Shown here piece after piece: positions 32,031 through 40,308 of a stretch of 40,308 nucleotides of DNA. The number at the start of each line of letters is the position of its first letter. Position 1 is the first letter of the stretch. The stretch is from Pseudomonadales bacterium (GTDB lineage: Bacteria; Pseudomonadota; Gammaproteobacteria; Pseudomonadales; Azotimanducaceae), in the NCBI GenBank assembly GCA_029249645.1, contig JAQWWC010000289.1, positions 1 through 40,308 on the forward strand, in the 5' to 3' direction. A program made the translations under genes and the position numbers. The notes below the pieces were generated by a model. The model was not told the origin of the DNA. It made no database searches and saw only the letters and a program-made list of their open reading frames with translations.

Positions 32031-35000
32031 ATGCTTTACATACCTGGTCAAAAGGCGCTTTCAGCATTTCGAACAGAAAAGCTCCAGGCAAAAATCCAAA
32101 CGTCGGGGTTATCGTTCGTTCTAGAAGAGACCCAGTATGAATACTTTTTGGAGACCTCAAGCAATCTGACGAGCGAGATGCAGGAGCAGCTGAATGCTCT
32201 ATTGGATGCAGGCGTCGAGCCAAACCCGCGCTTAACCAGATTTGAGTTATTTGTTGTGCCTCGGCTCGGAACCTTGTCACCCTGGCGCTCAAAGGCGACT
32301 GAAATTGCGAACATTTGTGGGCTCACAGCGGTGCAGCACTTAGAACGCGGGATCCGATATGCGTTTTCGATCGAAGGCGCTGCGGCGGTGTCCAGGGCGG
32401 ATCAGGAAACCCTGGCAGCTCTGCTCTTTGATCCTATGACGGAATCAGTCTTAACCGAGCGTTCAGCAGCTCAGCAATTGTTTGAGCGATTACCGCCGCA
32501 GCCTGGTAAGGCTATTGCCCTTTTGGAAACCGGTGTCGGCGCCATTGAGCGCGCCAATGTGGACTTAGGGTTGGCGTTGGCTGAGGATGAAATTGACTAT
32601 CTGAAAGCTGCGTTTGAAAATCTAGACCGAAATCCAACCGACGTTGAATTAATGATGTTTGCTCAGGCAAACTCTGAACACTGCCGGCATAAAATCTTTA
32701 AAGCCGATTGGACTGTAGATGGCGAGGTGCGCGCTCACAGTCTGATGGACATGATCCAGAATACCTATGATGAAACGGCAGGCCGCGGGGTATTAAGCGC
32801 TTATAGCGACAATGCTTCGGTGATTGAAGGATCCGTTTCCGATCGATTTTATCCAGACCCTGAAACCGGCGTTTTTGGATATCGGGCTGAGCAAACACCA
32901 ATTTTAATGAAGGTTGAAACCCACAACCATCCAACAGCCATTGCACCGTTCCCCGGCGCCGCCACAGGGGCAGGCGGGGAAATTCGGGACGAAGGGGCTG
33001 TCGGCCGCGGTTCAAAACCCAAGGCTGGCTTGATTGGGTTTACGGTTTCTAATCTGAAAATCCCCAACGCCCCCGCGCCCTGGGAGACAGACTTTGGCTT
33101 ACCTGCCCGAATAGCGTCGCCCTTAGCCATTATGCTGGAGGGCCCGATTGGGGGTGCAGCGTTTAATAACGAGTTTGGGCGACCCAACCTGGCAGGGTAT
33201 TTTCGATCATTTGAAATGACGCTGGCGGGCGAGCGTTGGGGTTACCATAAGCCGATTATGATTGCGGGGGGTATGGGTAATATTCGACCGGATCATGTGG
33301 ATAAGGGCGCCATTGAGCCTGGAGACGCGTTGGTGGTTTTGGGTGGTCCAGCGATGTTGATTGGTCTAGGTGGTGGTGCGGCCTCATCGATTGCAACGGG
33401 CACGGGTGACGCGGATCTGGATTTCGCGAGTGTTCAGCGCGGTAATCCCGAAATCGAGCACCGCTGTCAGGAGGTGATTGATCGTTGCTGGCAGCTCGGG
33501 TCTAACAATCCCATTCGATTTATTCATGATGTGGGCGCGGGAGGCTTGTCGAACGCTTTGCCCGAGCTGGTTAAAGATGGGGGTTGTGGCGGCGCCTTCG
33601 ATTTGCGGGCGATTCCGAGTGCCGAGTCGAAGCTGTCACCATTGGAACTCTGGTGCAACGAGGCACAGGAGCGGTATGTGCTGGCGATCGGTCCCGATCA
33701 GCTTGAACACTTCCTGTTCTTGTGCGAGCGGGAACGCTGTCCAGTTGCAGTTGTCGGGCGAGCTGTCCAGGCACCGCATCTGACCGTTAAGGATCCGTTG
33801 TTTGAAGATCAACCGGTTGATTTGCCGATGTCTGTGTTGTTTGGCAAGCCGCCAAAGTTGCATAAACGGGCAACAAAGACAAATCGAGAAGCGCCAAAGA
33901 TGCCACTAACCGCGACGCTCGATGAGGCGGTTGAGCGGGTGTTGACTCACCCCAGTGTCGGCAGCAAAAGCTTTTTAATTACCATTGGAGACCGCAGTGT
34001 TGGGGGGTTAGTGGCCCGGGATCAGATGGTGGGGCCGTGGCAAGTCCCCGTTTCGGATGTGGCGGTCACGGCTGCGGGCTTCAAAGATTGCGTGGGCGAA
34101 GCCATGGCGCTCGGGGAGCGAACCCCGCTTGCTGTGTTTAATGGGCCGGCATCGGGCCGGATGGCTGTGGCGGAGGCCCTAACCAATTTGACGGCAGCGA
34201 ATATTGGTGCTTTGAGTCAAGTGAAGCTGTCGGCTAACTGGATGGCCGCCAGTGGTCATGCTGGCGAGGACGTGAGCCTTTATGAGACCGTTGAGGCGGT
34301 TGGGATGCAAATGTGTCCTGCGCTGGGTATCTGCATTCCAGTGGGGAAAGATTCGATGTCGATGCAGACAAAATGGCGCCAAAACGGTGAGGACAAACAG
34401 GTCACGTCACCTGTGTCTTTAATTATTTCCGCATTTGCACCGGTTCTAGACATTGCTCAGACCTTAACGCCTGAGCTCTCAAAACGGCCTAGCCGTTTGA
34501 TCCTTTTAGAATTGCCAGGGGGGCATCGGCGGCTTGGCGGCGCGATTATTCAACAATGTTTTTCGTGCATGGATGCCGATGTGCCGGATGCGCAAGACTT
34601 TACAAGCCTCAAAGCGTTGTGGGAGGTCCTTCAAAATCCAGCGCTGCGCGCTACGATCCTCGCCTCACACGATCGCTCCGATGGTGGGTTGTTCACGACG
34701 TTAGTTGAGATGGCGTTTGCAGGACATTGTGGATTAACCCTCGAGGTGCCAAAGGACGAGTCGTTATTACCGTTCCTTTTCAACGAAGAGGTGGGAGTTG
34801 TGCTGCAGATTGAGTCTGGGAGTCTTAATCTGTGGTCGGAAAACCTGCATGCTCGAGGCTTGCGGTGGTTCGACTTGGGCGCGCCGCAATCGGATCAGCA
34901 GGTTCAGATTTTTCAAGATTCTCGACAGGTCGCGTCCTTTGCGCGGGGCGCGCTTGCCCAGTTGTGGTCGACGGTTAGCTATCAATTGCAGGGGCTTCGC

Positions 35001-35897
35001 GATCATCCTGGGTGTGTTGAGGAGGCGTACTCAGCGCTTGCAGATGATGCCGACCCTGGGTTGAACGTGAGTTTGCCAGCAGGCGTGACGGAGGCTTTGT
35101 TAGCGCCGATGGTCAACTTAGGCGTAAAACCGAAGGTAGCGATATTGCGCGAGCAGGGGGTCAACAGCCAAGTTGAAATGGCAGCCGCGTTTACGGCCGC
35201 AGGCTTTGACGCCGTTGATGTGCATATGAGTGATCTGATTAGCCGTCGTCGATCTTTGGACGGCTTTCAGGTGATCGCAGCGTGCGGCGGATTCTCCTAT
35301 GGGGATGTTTTAGGCGCTGGGTCCGGCTGGGCCAAAAGTATCTTGATGAACGCGGGGATTGCTGATCAGTTCGAGGCTTTTTTCCATCGTCCTGATACGT
35401 TGGCGTTAGGGGTTTGTAACGGGTGCCAAATGTTTTCTCAACTATCGGATCTTATTCCTGGCGCTGAGAATTGGCCTCGCTTTGTCAGAAATCGCTCAGA
35501 GCAGTTTGAAGCCCGGTTTTCGATGGTTGAAGTAATGCCCAGTAACAGCTTGTTGCTAAAAGCCCTGGAGGGTGCCTTTTTACCGATTGTGGTTTCGCAC
35601 GGTGAGGGGCGTGCCGAACTGTCGGACGCAGCAGCGATTCAGCTCGCTGCTAAGCAACAAATTGTGATGCGATTTGTTGGTAATGATGGCGCACCAACTC
35701 AGCGCTATCCGGCGAATCCGAATGGTTCGCCGGGTGGATTAACGGCGGTGGCGTCCTTGGATGGCCGAGTTACGGCCATGATGCCGCATCCAGAGAGATC
35801 CTTCCGCGGTGCTCAATGGTCTTGGCGGCCACAAGGATTAGGTGATTTGAGCCCTTGGGCGATGATGTTTAAATCGGCGGCAACTTGGTTGCACTAA
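32031..35897 (+). CDS. purL: PurL, phosphoribosylformylglycinamidine synthase
   Basis: Fourth step of purine synthesis: FGAR, glutamine and ATP give FGAM. The 1288-residue single-chain form of proteobacteria is complete. It has an N-terminal PurS-like domain, a linker, and two AIR-synthase-like domain pairs ([14 protein letters not shown] near 206; [29 protein letters not shown] near 290; GLGGGAASS near 445; [11 protein letters not shown] near 775). The C-terminal glutaminase domain has Cys1129 in GVCNGCQMF and the [10 protein letters not shown] motif near the end. Length and the Cys position fit E. coli PurL (1295; Cys1135). The 3' end overlaps a convergent Nudix gene by four bases. Confidence 0.97.
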   Translation: MLYIPGQKALSAFRTEKLQAKIQTSGLSFVLEETQYEYFLETSSNLTSEMQEQLNALLDAGVEPNPRLTRFELFVVPRLGTLSPWRSKATEIANICGLTAVQHLERGIRYAFSIEGAAAVSRADQETLAALLFDPMTESVLTERSAAQQLFERLPPQPGKAIALLETGVGAIERANVDLGLALAEDEIDYLKAAFENLDRNPTDVELMMFAQANSEHCRHKIFKADWTVDGEVRAHSLMDMIQNTYDETAGRGVLSAYSDNASVIEGSVSDRFYPDPETGVFGYRAEQTPILMKVETHNHPTAIAPFPGAATGAGGEIRDEGAVGRGSKPKAGLIGFTVSNLKIPNAPAPWETDFGLPARIASPLAIMLEGPIGGAAFNNEFGRPNLAGYFRSFEMTLAGERWGYHKPIMIAGGMGNIRPDHVDKGAIEPGDALVVLGGPAMLIGLGGGAASSIATGTGDADLDFASVQRGNPEIEHRCQEVIDRCWQLGSNNPIRFIHDVGAGGLSNALPELVKDGGCGGAFDLRAIPSAESKLSPLELWCNEAQERYVLAIGPDQLEHFLFLCERERCPVAVVGRAVQAPHLTVKDPLFEDQPVDLPMSVLFGKPPKLHKRATKTNREAPKMPLTATLDEAVERVLTHPSVGSKSFLITIGDRSVGGLVARDQMVGPWQVPVSDVAVTAAGFKDCVGEAMALGERTPLAVFNGPASGRMAVAEALTNLTAANIGALSQVKLSANWMAASGHAGEDVSLYETVEAVGMQMCPALGICIPVGKDSMSMQTKWRQNGEDKQVTSPVSLIISAFAPVLDIAQTLTPELSKRPSRLILLELPGGHRRLGGAIIQQCFSCMDADVPDAQDFTSLKALWEVLQNPALRATILASHDRSDGGLFTTLVEMAFAGHCGLTLEVPKDESLLPFLFNEEVGVVLQIESGSLNLWSENLHARGLRWFDLGAPQSDQQVQIFQDSRQVASFARGALAQLWSTVSYQLQGLRDHPGCVEEAYSALADDADPGLNVSLPAGVTEALLAPMVNLGVKPKVAILREQGVNSQVEMAAAFTAAGFDAVDVHMSDLISRRRSLDGFQVIAACGGFSYGDVLGAGSGWAKSILMNAGIADQFEAFFHRPDTLALGVCNGCQMFSQLSDLIPGAENWPRFVRNRSEQFEARFSMVEVMPSNSLLLKALEGAFLPIVVSHGEGRAELSDAAAIQLAAKQQIVMRFVGNDGAPTQRYPANPNGSPGGLTAVASLDGRVTAMMPHPERSFRGAQWSWRPQGLGDLSPWAMMFKSAATWLH

Positions 35898-36439
35898 GCC
35901 GTGTTTGGTCGTGGGTCGATGGTGGCTTCGCGAGTGATGAAGACGCCTTGACGTTGATCTGAAAAGAAATGCTCAAGCGTTTGCGTGATGGCCGCGAAGG
36001 AGAGTTCAGACCACGGGATATCGGCCTCTGCGAAGAGTTTGGTCTCAAGACTTTCGATGCCCGAGAAAAAATCAAGATCCAGTAGGCTTGCTTTATAAAA
36101 AACATAGACCTGGGAAATATGCGGCAGGCTGAAAACGGTATAGAGCGTATCGATCGCAACTCGGGCGTTGGCCTCTTCCAAAGTTTCTCGCATGGCGCCC
36201 TGTGAGATAGACTCTCCGTTTTCAAGAAACCCGGCGGGCAGAGTCCATTTCCCATAACGTGGTTCGATCGCGCGTCTGCACAAAAGAACTTGGTCGCCAT
36301 ACACAGGGATGCACCCCGCGATGATTCTAGGATTTTGATAATGGATGACATCACAATGGCCGCAGACAAAGCGTTGCCGCGTATCACCGTCGGGTGTTTT
36401 CAGAGCGACAGTGCCGCCGCATTGGCTACAATATTTCAT
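35894..36439 (-). CDS. Zinc-ribbon Nudix hydrolase
   Basis: This 181-residue Nudix protein is preceded by a zinc ribbon: Cys4-x-x-Cys7 (YCSQCGG) and Cys26-x-x-Cys29 (FVCGHCD). The Nudix box is at 70-91 ([22 protein letters not shown]), matching GX5EX7REUXEE. The ribbon plus Nudix pairing recalls NudC-type NADH pyrophosphatases, but the protein is shorter and lacks the N-terminal half of NudC, so the substrate may be ADP-ribose, NADH or a nucleotide sugar. It is convergent with purL (four-base overlap) and divergent from a second Nudix gene 50 bases away. Confidence 0.9.
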   Translation of the reverse strand: MKYCSQCGGTVALKTPDGDTRQRFVCGHCDVIHYQNPRIIAGCIPVYGDQVLLCRRAIEPRYGKWTLPAGFLENGESISQGAMRETLEEANARVAIDTLYTVFSLPHISQVYVFYKASLLDLDFFSGIESLETKLFAEADIPWSELSFAAITQTLEHFFSDQRQGVFITREATIDPRPNTA

Positions 36440-36489
36440 GGTCCAATGATAAAGGTTTGTGCTCCGGCTTCACAGCGGTGCAAGCCACT

Positions 36490-37062
36490 ATGATGACTTT
36501 GTTGCGATCAAGGCTCGGGGCGCTGCACCTCAGCCCGCGCCCAGATCAGTATCGCGATCGAGCCGATGCGGCTGTTATGGTCCTGATTCGGTTAGGATTG
36601 ACGCCTACCGTTGTTCTGACAGTTCGAGCGAGCGCGTTGTCTTCTCACGCTGGGGAAGTGGCGCTCCCGGGCGGCAAGCGGGACTTAAACGATGCGGACC
36701 TTGCTGCGACAGCACGACGGGAAACCGTTGAAGAATTAGGCATTGCAGGCGATCAGATTGAGTTGATTGGCGAGTTGCCTGGACTCATCTCGAAGCATGG
36801 TCTTTGGGTCACCCCCTTCGTTTCGATGATGCCGGAAACGGCTTTGTTTCAGCCGAATCAAGATGAAGTTAGTGACGTTTTTGAGGTGCCTCTTGCTTGG
36901 CTCGAAAAAGATGTGAGAGTTGCTACTGAACGCTTGGCACGTCAAGGTGTGGTTCAAATGGCGCCGATTTATGAATTTGATGGGTACCGAATTTGGGGTT
37001 TAACGGCGCTGATCTTGTTAGATTTTATAACCCTTGCATTGAAGCCCATGGATAGCACGTAA
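36490..37062 (+). CDS. nudL: NudL-type CoA pyrophosphatase (Nudix)
   Basis: This roughly 190-residue Nudix protein has the variant box GGKRDLNDADLAATARRETVEELGI, in which the first Glu is replaced by Asp as in CoA pyrophosphatases that cut CoA into ADP and 4'-phosphopantetheine. The UPF0035-like region LSSHAGEVALPGGKRD precedes it. The ATG at 36490 follows the divergent gene's start by 50 bases and has only a weak ribosome site; a GTG at 36478 and upstream in-frame codons are alternatives. A later WGLTALILLDF segment is typical of the family C-terminus. Confidence 0.85.
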   Translation: MMTLLRSRLGALHLSPRPDQYRDRADAAVMVLIRLGLTPTVVLTVRASALSSHAGEVALPGGKRDLNDADLAATARRETVEELGIAGDQIELIGELPGLISKHGLWVTPFVSMMPETALFQPNQDEVSDVFEVPLAWLEKDVRVATERLARQGVVQMAPIYEFDGYRIWGLTALILLDFITLALKPMDST

Positions 37063-37099
37063 TACTTGATGATTTCATCGATGATTAAAAGGAGTACTG

Positions 37100-37618
37100 A
37101 TGATTTATAAACTGGATGATTTGAGTCCCGAAATTCATGCTGACACTTGGGTTGCCGACAGCGCCACCGTGGTTGGACAAGTCGTTTTGGCGGCGGGGGT
37201 AAGCGTTTGGTTTAACGCGGTATTAAGGGCTGAGAATGCCGCCATTCACGTAGGTGAAGATTCGAATATACAAGACGGCTCTGTGTTGCATGTGGACCCT
37301 GGGATGCCCTTAACGATTGGCAAACGGGTCACTATTGGCCATAAGGTAATGCTCCATGGCTGTACCATCGGTGATGAGTCGCTGATCGGAATTAATGCGG
37401 TGGTGTTAAATGGTGCCAAAATCGGGAAAAATTGTCTGATCGGGGCGAATACGCTGATTCCAGAGGGCAAAGATATTCCGGATGGGTCGTTGGTCATGGG
37501 CTCGCCCGGTAAAATTGTTCGGACCTTAACGCCGGAGCAGATGCAGGGCTTAAAGCTGAGCGCCCAGCATTATGTGGATAATTCTCGACGATACAAGCAG
37601 GGTTTGATCGCCGTGTAA
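37100..37618 (+). CDS. Gamma-class carbonic anhydrase family protein (YrdA-like)
   Basis: This 172-residue left-handed beta-helix protein shows hexapeptide repeats between about 20 and 140 ([43 protein letters not shown]). The three zinc-ligand histidines are His64 (VLHVDPG), His81 (TIGHKV) and His86 (MLHGC). The family includes YrdA, PaaY and CaiE-like proteins. Enzymatic carbonic anhydrase activity varies, and some hydrolyse thioesters. AAGGAG lies six bases before the ATG. It follows nudL after 37 bases on the same strand. Confidence 0.92.
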   Translation: MIYKLDDLSPEIHADTWVADSATVVGQVVLAAGVSVWFNAVLRAENAAIHVGEDSNIQDGSVLHVDPGMPLTIGKRVTIGHKVMLHGCTIGDESLIGINAVVLNGAKIGKNCLIGANTLIPEGKDIPDGSLVMGSPGKIVRTLTPEQMQGLKLSAQHYVDNSRRYKQGLIAV

Positions 37619-37632
37619 AATAGCGGTAAGGC

Positions 37633-37661
37633 TTGGCATCATGGTCGCTCGGGGTTATATT
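37633..37661 (+). promoter_or_regulatory. leuA leader promoter
   Basis: TTGGCA (37633-37638) and TATATT (37656-37661) are separated by exactly 17 bases, a good sigma70-type promoter. Transcription would start near 37668, giving a leader of about 213 bases before the leuA ATG at 37881. Confidence 0.75.
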
Positions 37662-37702
37662 GATACATTGTTTCTACCTTCTTCCTAGGTTTACTTGGCA
37701 CG

Positions 37703-37798
37703 ATGATGCAAAAGCGCTCCATCAACGAAAACCTGCTGCGCGATCTTGCGCCCCTTCTGCTATGCGGTTTACTAGGTCTGCTACGACCGCCGTTGTAG
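37703..37798 (+). CDS. leuL: Leucine-rich leader peptide of leuA
   Basis: A 31-codon open frame (ATG at 37703, or 37706) ends in TAG at 37796-37798 and encodes 11 leucines. These include runs LL, LLL, LL and LL (ENLLRDLAPLLLCGLLGLLR), with CTA used three times and TTA and CTT also present. Leucine enrichment placed between a good promoter and leuA is the mark of an attenuation leader whose translation senses charged tRNA-Leu. The ribosome site is poor (AGG at 37687-37689, 13 bases away). A GaCCGCC/GGCGGcC stem spans the stop codon (37786-37803), with GGTC/GACC (37775-37789) as a competing smaller stem. I see no T-run terminator after them. Confidence 0.85.
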   Translation: MMQKRSINENLLRDLAPLLLCGLLGLLRPPL

Positions 37799-37822
37799 GC
37801 GGCCAGTACCAATTCCTACATC

Positions 37823-37877
37823 GTTTGAAATCTATCGGCTGCATCAGCCGACCAATACCAATAGATCGAGATCAAAC
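37823..37877 (+). promoter_or_regulatory. Nested stem before the leuA start codon
   Basis: Three helices nest in order: GTTTGA (37823-37828) with TCAAAC (37872-37877); ATCTAT (37830-37835) with ATAGAT (37861-37866); and CGGCTG (37836-37841) with CAGCCG (37845-37850), looped by CAT. The 3' side ends three bases before the leuA ATG, so the only ribosome site (GAGA, 37868-37871) lies in the internal loop. This would hinder leuA translation when formed. Confidence 0.65.
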
Positions 37878-37880
37878 ACT

Positions 37881-39590
37881 ATGAGTTCTAACACCAATCA
37901 ATTGTCAAAATTGGCGGACCAGAAGGTCATGCCCTATCAAAAATACAAGCCTTTTAAGGCCATTGCGCTCAAAGATCGAACCTGGCCTGATCAGGTTATT
38001 GAACGGGCTCCGAGATGGTGTAGCGTAGATCTGCGTGACGGCAATCAGGCGTTGATTGAGCCTATGACCCCGAGTGAAAAACAATCGATGTATGATTTGC
38101 TTTTGGGGATTGGCTTTAAGGAGATCGAAGTTGGTTTTCCGGCGGCGTCTCAAACTGATTTTGATTTTGTTCGGAAAATTATTGATGAGGGATTGATTCC
38201 TGAAGATGTGACTATTCAGGTTTTGTGTCAGGCAAGAGAAGACTTGATCACGCGCACCATCGAGGCTGTCGCCGGCGCCAAGCGGGTGATCTTCCATTTA
38301 TACAATTCAACCTCAACCCTCCAAAGACGGGTTGTCTTTGGCATGAGTCAATCCGAAATTATTGGTCTTGCGACCCGCGCGACCGAGATGGTCAAACGGT
38401 ACACGCAGGCTCTTGTGGATGCGGGAACCGATGTGGTGCTTGAGTACTCTCCGGAAAGTTATACCGCTACCGAAATGGATTTTGCGGTTGAGATTTGCAC
38501 GGCCGTTATGGAAGTCTGGGGTCCAACGCCGGATAAAAAGATAATTTTGAATCTACCAGCCACCGTTGAAATGGCGACGCCCAATATTTATGCGGATCAA
38601 CTCGAGTATTTCATACGCGCCTTGCCGAATCGCGATGCTGCGGTGATTAGCTTGCACACCCATAATGATCGGGGGACTGGTGTTGCGGCCTCGGAGCTCG
38701 GATTAATGGCTGGCGCCGACCGAATCGAAGGGACTTTGTTTGGCAATGGCGAGCGAACCGGCAATTGCGACATTATCACGATGGCTATGAATCTCTTCTC
38801 ACAGGGCGTTGATCCCGAATTGTATTTGACGGACATGGCACGAATCGTTGCAGTTTCTGAAGCCTGTACCAAGATTCCGGTCCATGTTCGCCAACCCTAT
38901 GCCGGCGAGTTGGTGTTTACGGCATTTTCGGGCTCGCATCAGGATGCAATCCGAAAGGGGATGAATCATGTCGAGTCGGGCTCAGATGGAGCCTGGGAAG
39001 TGCCTTATCTGCCCATCGATCCGGCAGATGTTGGTGGCTCTTATCGTGAAACGGTTCGGGTCAATAGCCAGTCAGGGAAGGGCGGTGTTGCCTTTATTTT
39101 GGAGAACTACTTCGATGTCCACCTGCCGCGAGAGCTATTGCTTGAGCTCAGTCCGCTGGTCCAGAAAGAGTCTGAGGCCGATGGTGGCGAACTGAAGCCT
39201 GCTCGGATTTGGGATTCTTTTGTACGCGAGTTGGTCGAGGTGACGGGGCCCTATCAATTAATCGACTATGAGGTTCGATCCGTTGGCGGAGAGCGTGAGC
39301 ATTGCGTGGCTCGCGTTCAGGTTGCCGAGAACGAAATTAAAATTGAAGGCGAAGGCACTGGGCCAATTGATGCTTTTGTAAACGCGTTGACCTCAACACT
39401 CAACGAGTCCATCAATGTTGTGGACTATCAAGAATATGCGCTTAATGAGGGCAGTCAAGCGAAGGCGATCAGTATCATTAAGATCGCGGATTCAAAAGAA
39501 AATAAATGCTTCGGTGTTGGGATTAGCCCCAATACAACCACGGCAGCCTTTAAATCCATTATTGCGGCTTTGAACCGGCTATGGCGTTAG
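37881..39590 (+). CDS. leuA: LeuA, 2-isopropylmalate synthase
   Basis: First committed step of leucine synthesis: 2-oxoisovalerate plus acetyl-CoA gives 2-isopropylmalate. The 569-residue protein is of the long LeuA type. The catalytic HMGL-like barrel starts at WCSVDLRDGNQALIEPMTP (residues 51-69) with metal ligands in SLHTHNDRGTGVAASE and FGNGERTGNCD. The C-terminal allosteric domain follows (LVEVTGPYQLIDYEVRSVGGERE and SINVVDYQEYALNEG). It is preceded by a leucine leader peptide and a nested stem. The ribosome site is weak (GAGA about nine bases upstream). No leuB, leuC or leuD lies downstream in the window. Confidence 0.96.
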   Translation: MSSNTNQLSKLADQKVMPYQKYKPFKAIALKDRTWPDQVIERAPRWCSVDLRDGNQALIEPMTPSEKQSMYDLLLGIGFKEIEVGFPAASQTDFDFVRKIIDEGLIPEDVTIQVLCQAREDLITRTIEAVAGAKRVIFHLYNSTSTLQRRVVFGMSQSEIIGLATRATEMVKRYTQALVDAGTDVVLEYSPESYTATEMDFAVEICTAVMEVWGPTPDKKIILNLPATVEMATPNIYADQLEYFIRALPNRDAAVISLHTHNDRGTGVAASELGLMAGADRIEGTLFGNGERTGNCDIITMAMNLFSQGVDPELYLTDMARIVAVSEACTKIPVHVRQPYAGELVFTAFSGSHQDAIRKGMNHVESGSDGAWEVPYLPIDPADVGGSYRETVRVNSQSGKGGVAFILENYFDVHLPRELLLELSPLVQKESEADGGELKPARIWDSFVRELVEVTGPYQLIDYEVRSVGGEREHCVARVQVAENEIKIEGEGTGPIDAFVNALTSTLNESINVVDYQEYALNEGSQAKAISIIKIADSKENKCFGVGISPNTTTAAFKSIIAALNRLWR

Positions 39591-39804
39591 AGCGGGCATG
39601 ATTGCGCGTCACTCGGCGCAGGGTTGTAAGCTCGATCACCGGGGGTAGCGCTCTGCTGCTTTGATGGTTCAAAGCATGTTGCCTGACAGCGAATGAGTGC
39701 CTGCTTTGCAGCGGGCTTGATGGGCTCAATACAAGGGACTGTTTGGTTGGTGTGAGGAGCCGGAGATGGACCGAACTTAACTGATTTCGATGAGAGGTGC
39801 TTTG

Positions 39805-40308
39805 ATGGATGCTCAATGGGTCCTAGTGGTTTGCGTCATTGCGCTGTTACTTGTGCTCTACAGAATGAGCCGTCGGATTGATCAGAAAATCGCCCAGGTT
39901 TTAGAACAAACGCCGACGCAGCAGACAGCATCACCCACAACGCCGGCGTCTTCGGGGGAACTGGGCGACGACAGTTTTTGGAAATGGTTTCAATCTAGCA
40001 AAGTTGCCGCAGTTGTTGTTCGTCGCCAAGTAATCTTAAGTGTAAATCCGGCGGCGGAACAATTATTAGGCCGCAGCCTCCTCGATTTAAAAGACCGGCC
40101 CGTGTCAATGTTTATGACGCAGGCGAGTGCGGCCAATACACTAAAGACGGGTAGTGAGCCCGAACTGGCTGAGCGAGAATACGAAATCGTGAAACCTGAC
40201 GGAGAGATGATTACGATTGTAACGCAACCGTCTATGCTCTCCCTTGGCGGCAAGAATACTCGGGTTTTGATGCTGTTTGATGTGACCGTGCAACGCCAGA
40301 GGGAAGCC
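39805..40308 (+). CDS. Membrane-anchored PAS-domain protein, 3' end missing
   Basis: The frame from the ATG at 39805 (AGAGGT six bases upstream; an in-frame ATG at 39790 is an alternative) runs open to the window edge with 168 residues. An N-terminal membrane helix (about 4-19, QWVLVVCVIALLLVLY) is followed by a Gln/Thr/Pro-rich linker (35-50). A PAS domain begins at SSKVAAVVVRRQVILSVNPAAEQLLGRSLLDL and ends in an ITIVTQPSMLSLGGKNTRVLMLFDVT strand. The effector (kinase, GGDEF or other) lies outside. Only a signalling role can be claimed. Confidence 0.82.
   Translation, partial: MDAQWVLVVCVIALLLVLYRMSRRIDQKIAQVLEQTPTQQTASPTTPASSGELGDDSFWKWFQSSKVAAVVVRRQVILSVNPAAEQLLGRSLLDLKDRPVSMFMTQASAANTLKTGSEPELAEREYEIVKPDGEMITIVTQPSMLSLGGKNTRVLMLFDVTVQRQREA

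Noticed and set aside
37633-37884. 83-codon frame covering the leuA leader
   Set aside because: Its start overlaps the promoter's -35 box and it reads across the leader peptide in another frame. Leu enrichment and position favour the 31-codon frame instead.
39559-39816. 85-residue minus-strand frame between leuA and the PAS gene
   Set aside because: It overlaps both neighbours and has no motif. I see only an ordinary 214-base intergenic gap.

Overview
The window looks like chromosomal DNA of a free-living, probably aquatic or marine gammaproteobacterium. This rests on a single-chain 1288-residue PurL, an AcnD/PrpF pair, a TadA-NnrU block, a leuA gene with a leucine-rich leader peptide, and a CueR/CusCBA copper system of proteobacterial type. 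I could not run a search, so the lineage is an inference. I saw no rRNA, tRNA, CRISPR array, insertion sequence or phage gene. Both ends cut genes: a VOC-family protein on the left (minus strand) and a membrane-anchored PAS protein on the right (plus strand).

Layout. (1) 1-1585: partial VOC protein and a lone luciferase-like (LLM) flavin oxidoreductase. (2) 1589-10235: a copper/silver resistance block. It has a divergent CueR regulator and a textbook MerR-family promoter with a 19-bp spacer. This promoter drives a DUF4396 membrane protein, a His/Met/Cys-rich exported small protein, CusC, CusB and CusA; the last three overlap by ATGA. A convergent PepSY membrane protein closes the block. (3) 10447-30111: an accessory region rich in oxygenases and hydrolases on both strands. 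It holds a DUF2520 Rossmann protein, a Baeyer-Villiger monooxygenase, a TetR regulator, a sterol-desaturase-type di-iron hydroxylase, two TauD-type and one IPNS-type Fe(II)/2-oxoglutarate oxygenases, a Rieske oxygenase alpha subunit, a haloalkane-dehalogenase-like hydrolase, PrpF and AcnD, a class D flavin monooxygenase, a second LLM protein, an amidohydrolase, and a COG0523 (CobW-like) GTPase that overlaps the amidohydrolase gene. (4) 30400-39590: housekeeping genes: nnrU, tadA, a free-methionine-sulfoxide reductase, purL, two Nudix hydrolases, a gamma-carbonic anhydrase and leuA. (5) 39805-end: the PAS sensor.

How the genes work together. The copper block senses Cu(I)/Ag(I) in the cytoplasm through CueR and exports it across both membranes through CusCBA; DUF4396 and the small Met/His/Cys protein are likely co-regulated accessory parts. 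The oxygenase region reads as a catabolic neighbourhood for hydrophobic or cyclic compounds. Ketone-to-ester insertion, hydroxylation, dehalogenation or hydrolysis, and propionate disposal by the methylcitrate route are all represented. The genes are not one operon, and neither the order of steps nor the substrate can be read from the sequence.

The best-supported regulatory finding is upstream of leuA. A well-formed sigma70-type promoter is followed by a 31-codon leader peptide with 11 leucines. After it comes a nested stem that ends three bases before the leuA start codon, with no U-rich terminator visible. This suggests leader-peptide control acting on leuA translation rather than on an intrinsic terminator. 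Other items to check: a leaderless first gene in the copper operon, a CusB with a long histidine-rich C-terminal tail, a CusA lacking a lysine used for proton relay in E. coli CusA, a COG0523 GTPase with a degenerate NKxD motif coupled to an amidohydrolase, and several long inverted repeats upstream of the 2-oxoglutarate and Rieske oxygenase genes.
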